DNA of 64,000 bases, from contig NZ_JACHGN010000012.1 in NCBI RefSeq assembly GCF_014202315.1, forward strand, positions 124,001 through 188,000, written 5' to 3'. Below the pieces are notes generated by a model. It was not told where the DNA came from and ran no database searches. It was given only the letters and a program-made list of their open reading frames with translations. A program made the translations under genes and the position numbers. Source of the DNA: Thermocatellispora tengchongensis. Its GTDB lineage: Bacteria > Actinomycetota > Actinomycetes > Streptosporangiales > Streptosporangiaceae. Positions 63,686-64,000 of this stretch are shown in pieces (position 1 is the first letter of the stretch; every line of letters starts with the position of its first letter).

Positions 63686-64000
63686 TCAGATCCGTGCCGC
63701 GGCCAGGCTCGGCACGGTGCCGGCCCCGACCTTCCTCAGGTAGCAGGCCCAGGTCAGGACGAAGCAGGCCGCGTAGAACAGGGCGAAGGCGGTCAGGGCC
63801 GCGCCGGCGCCGCCGGTCGCGGCGATCGAGCTGCCGAAGCCGCGGTTGATGAAGAAGCCGCCGTAGGCGCCGATGGCGGAGATGATGCCGACGGCGGCGG
63901 CGGCGTTCCGGCGGCCGACGATCGCGGCGGCCTCGTACGCCTCGGTGCCCTTGGCGAGGCCGGCGGTGGCCTTGGCGCGGAAGATCGCCGGGATCATGCG
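63686..64000 (-). CDS. Nitrate/nitrite transporter NarK-type, C-terminal part only
   Basis: This is the 3' end of a gene cut by the window edge. The visible 104 or so residues carry two to three helices of an MFS transporter and the NarK/NasA-type segments MIPAIFRAK, AAAIVGRRNAAAAVG and GAYGGFFINRGFG. Its place upstream of narB fits nitrate uptake for assimilation. The terminator after it and the GlnR-like sites beyond suggest a separate transcript. Confidence 0.9.
   Translation of the reverse strand, partial: RMIPAIFRAKATAGLAKGTEAYEAAAIVGRRNAAAAVGIISAIGAYGGFFINRGFGSSIAATGGAGAALTAFALFYAACFVLTWACYLRKVGAGTVPSLAAARI

Noticed and set aside
1-64000. Transposons, integrases, phage genes, tRNA or rRNA genes
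   Set aside because: None recognised by eye on either strand; a tRNAscan and an IS search would confirm this.

Overview
The window is a 64 kb piece of a very GC-rich chromosome from a filamentous actinobacterium. The Pup-proteasome genes, a uroporphyrinogen-III-synthase/DNA-binding regulator fused as in NnaR, GTG/TTG starts and dense GTGA/ATGA gene overlaps all fit this. The Streptosporangiales (Actinomadura/Nonomuraea/Streptosporangium relatives) are the likeliest order, but that is inferred from gene content only. I see no transposase, integrase, CRISPR array, rRNA or tRNA gene.

Left third (1-24 kb): a nearly complete Pup-proteasome island on the minus strand. Read in transcription order it is trmI, arc (AAA+ ATPase with a C-terminal GQYL docking tail), an acyltransferase, dop, pup (ending GGQ), prcB, prcA, pafA and an FKBP lipoprotein. 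Two plus-strand insertions break it. A 9.5 kb sugar operon (solute-binding lipoprotein, two permeases, ATPase, PHP-domain protein, Gfo/Idh oxidoreductase, GH38 alpha-mannosidase) lies between pup and prcB. A small membrane protein and a soluble Ser/Thr kinase lie between dop and pup. Pup is deamidated by Dop, ligated to targets by PafA, and tagged proteins are unfolded by Arc into the PrcAB chamber.

Middle (24-41 kb): accessory metabolism and signalling. It holds a double GNAT acetyltransferase, a GAF protein, a PfkB kinase/class III aminotransferase pair divergent from a TetR regulator with a candidate operator, a second small kinase, a CPA2 antiporter and a YdeI-like protein. A tightly coupled three-gene operon (flavoprotein, four-helix membrane protein, FHA protein with a His-rich segment and zinc ribbon) is the best candidate here for an undescribed system. 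An M50 site-2 protease with CBS domains, a RecB/Cas4-like Fe-S nuclease and a NarL-type two-component pair follow.

Right third (41-64 kb): a peptide-type ABC operon (permease C, SBP, permease B, two ATPases); a membrane protein; an HAD hydrolase coupled to cobalamin-dependent methionine synthase; a divergent PAC2 protein; and an assimilatory nitrate/nitrite operon (narB, NasB-like reductase, nirB, nirD, nnaR, sirohydrochlorin chelatase) whose genes mostly overlap by 4 nt. Four 11-bp-spaced GlnR-like half-sites lie in front of narB, and the end of a NarK-type transporter is cut by the window edge. The metH and PAC2 genes near a proteasome cluster recall the Mycobacterium tuberculosis order (Rv2097c-Rv2125).

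Several intergenic stretches (1.06-1.75, 14.6-15.5, 20.1-21.4 and 47.4-49.2 kb) have no credible gene. Three of them are built largely from degenerate tandem or dispersed repeats.
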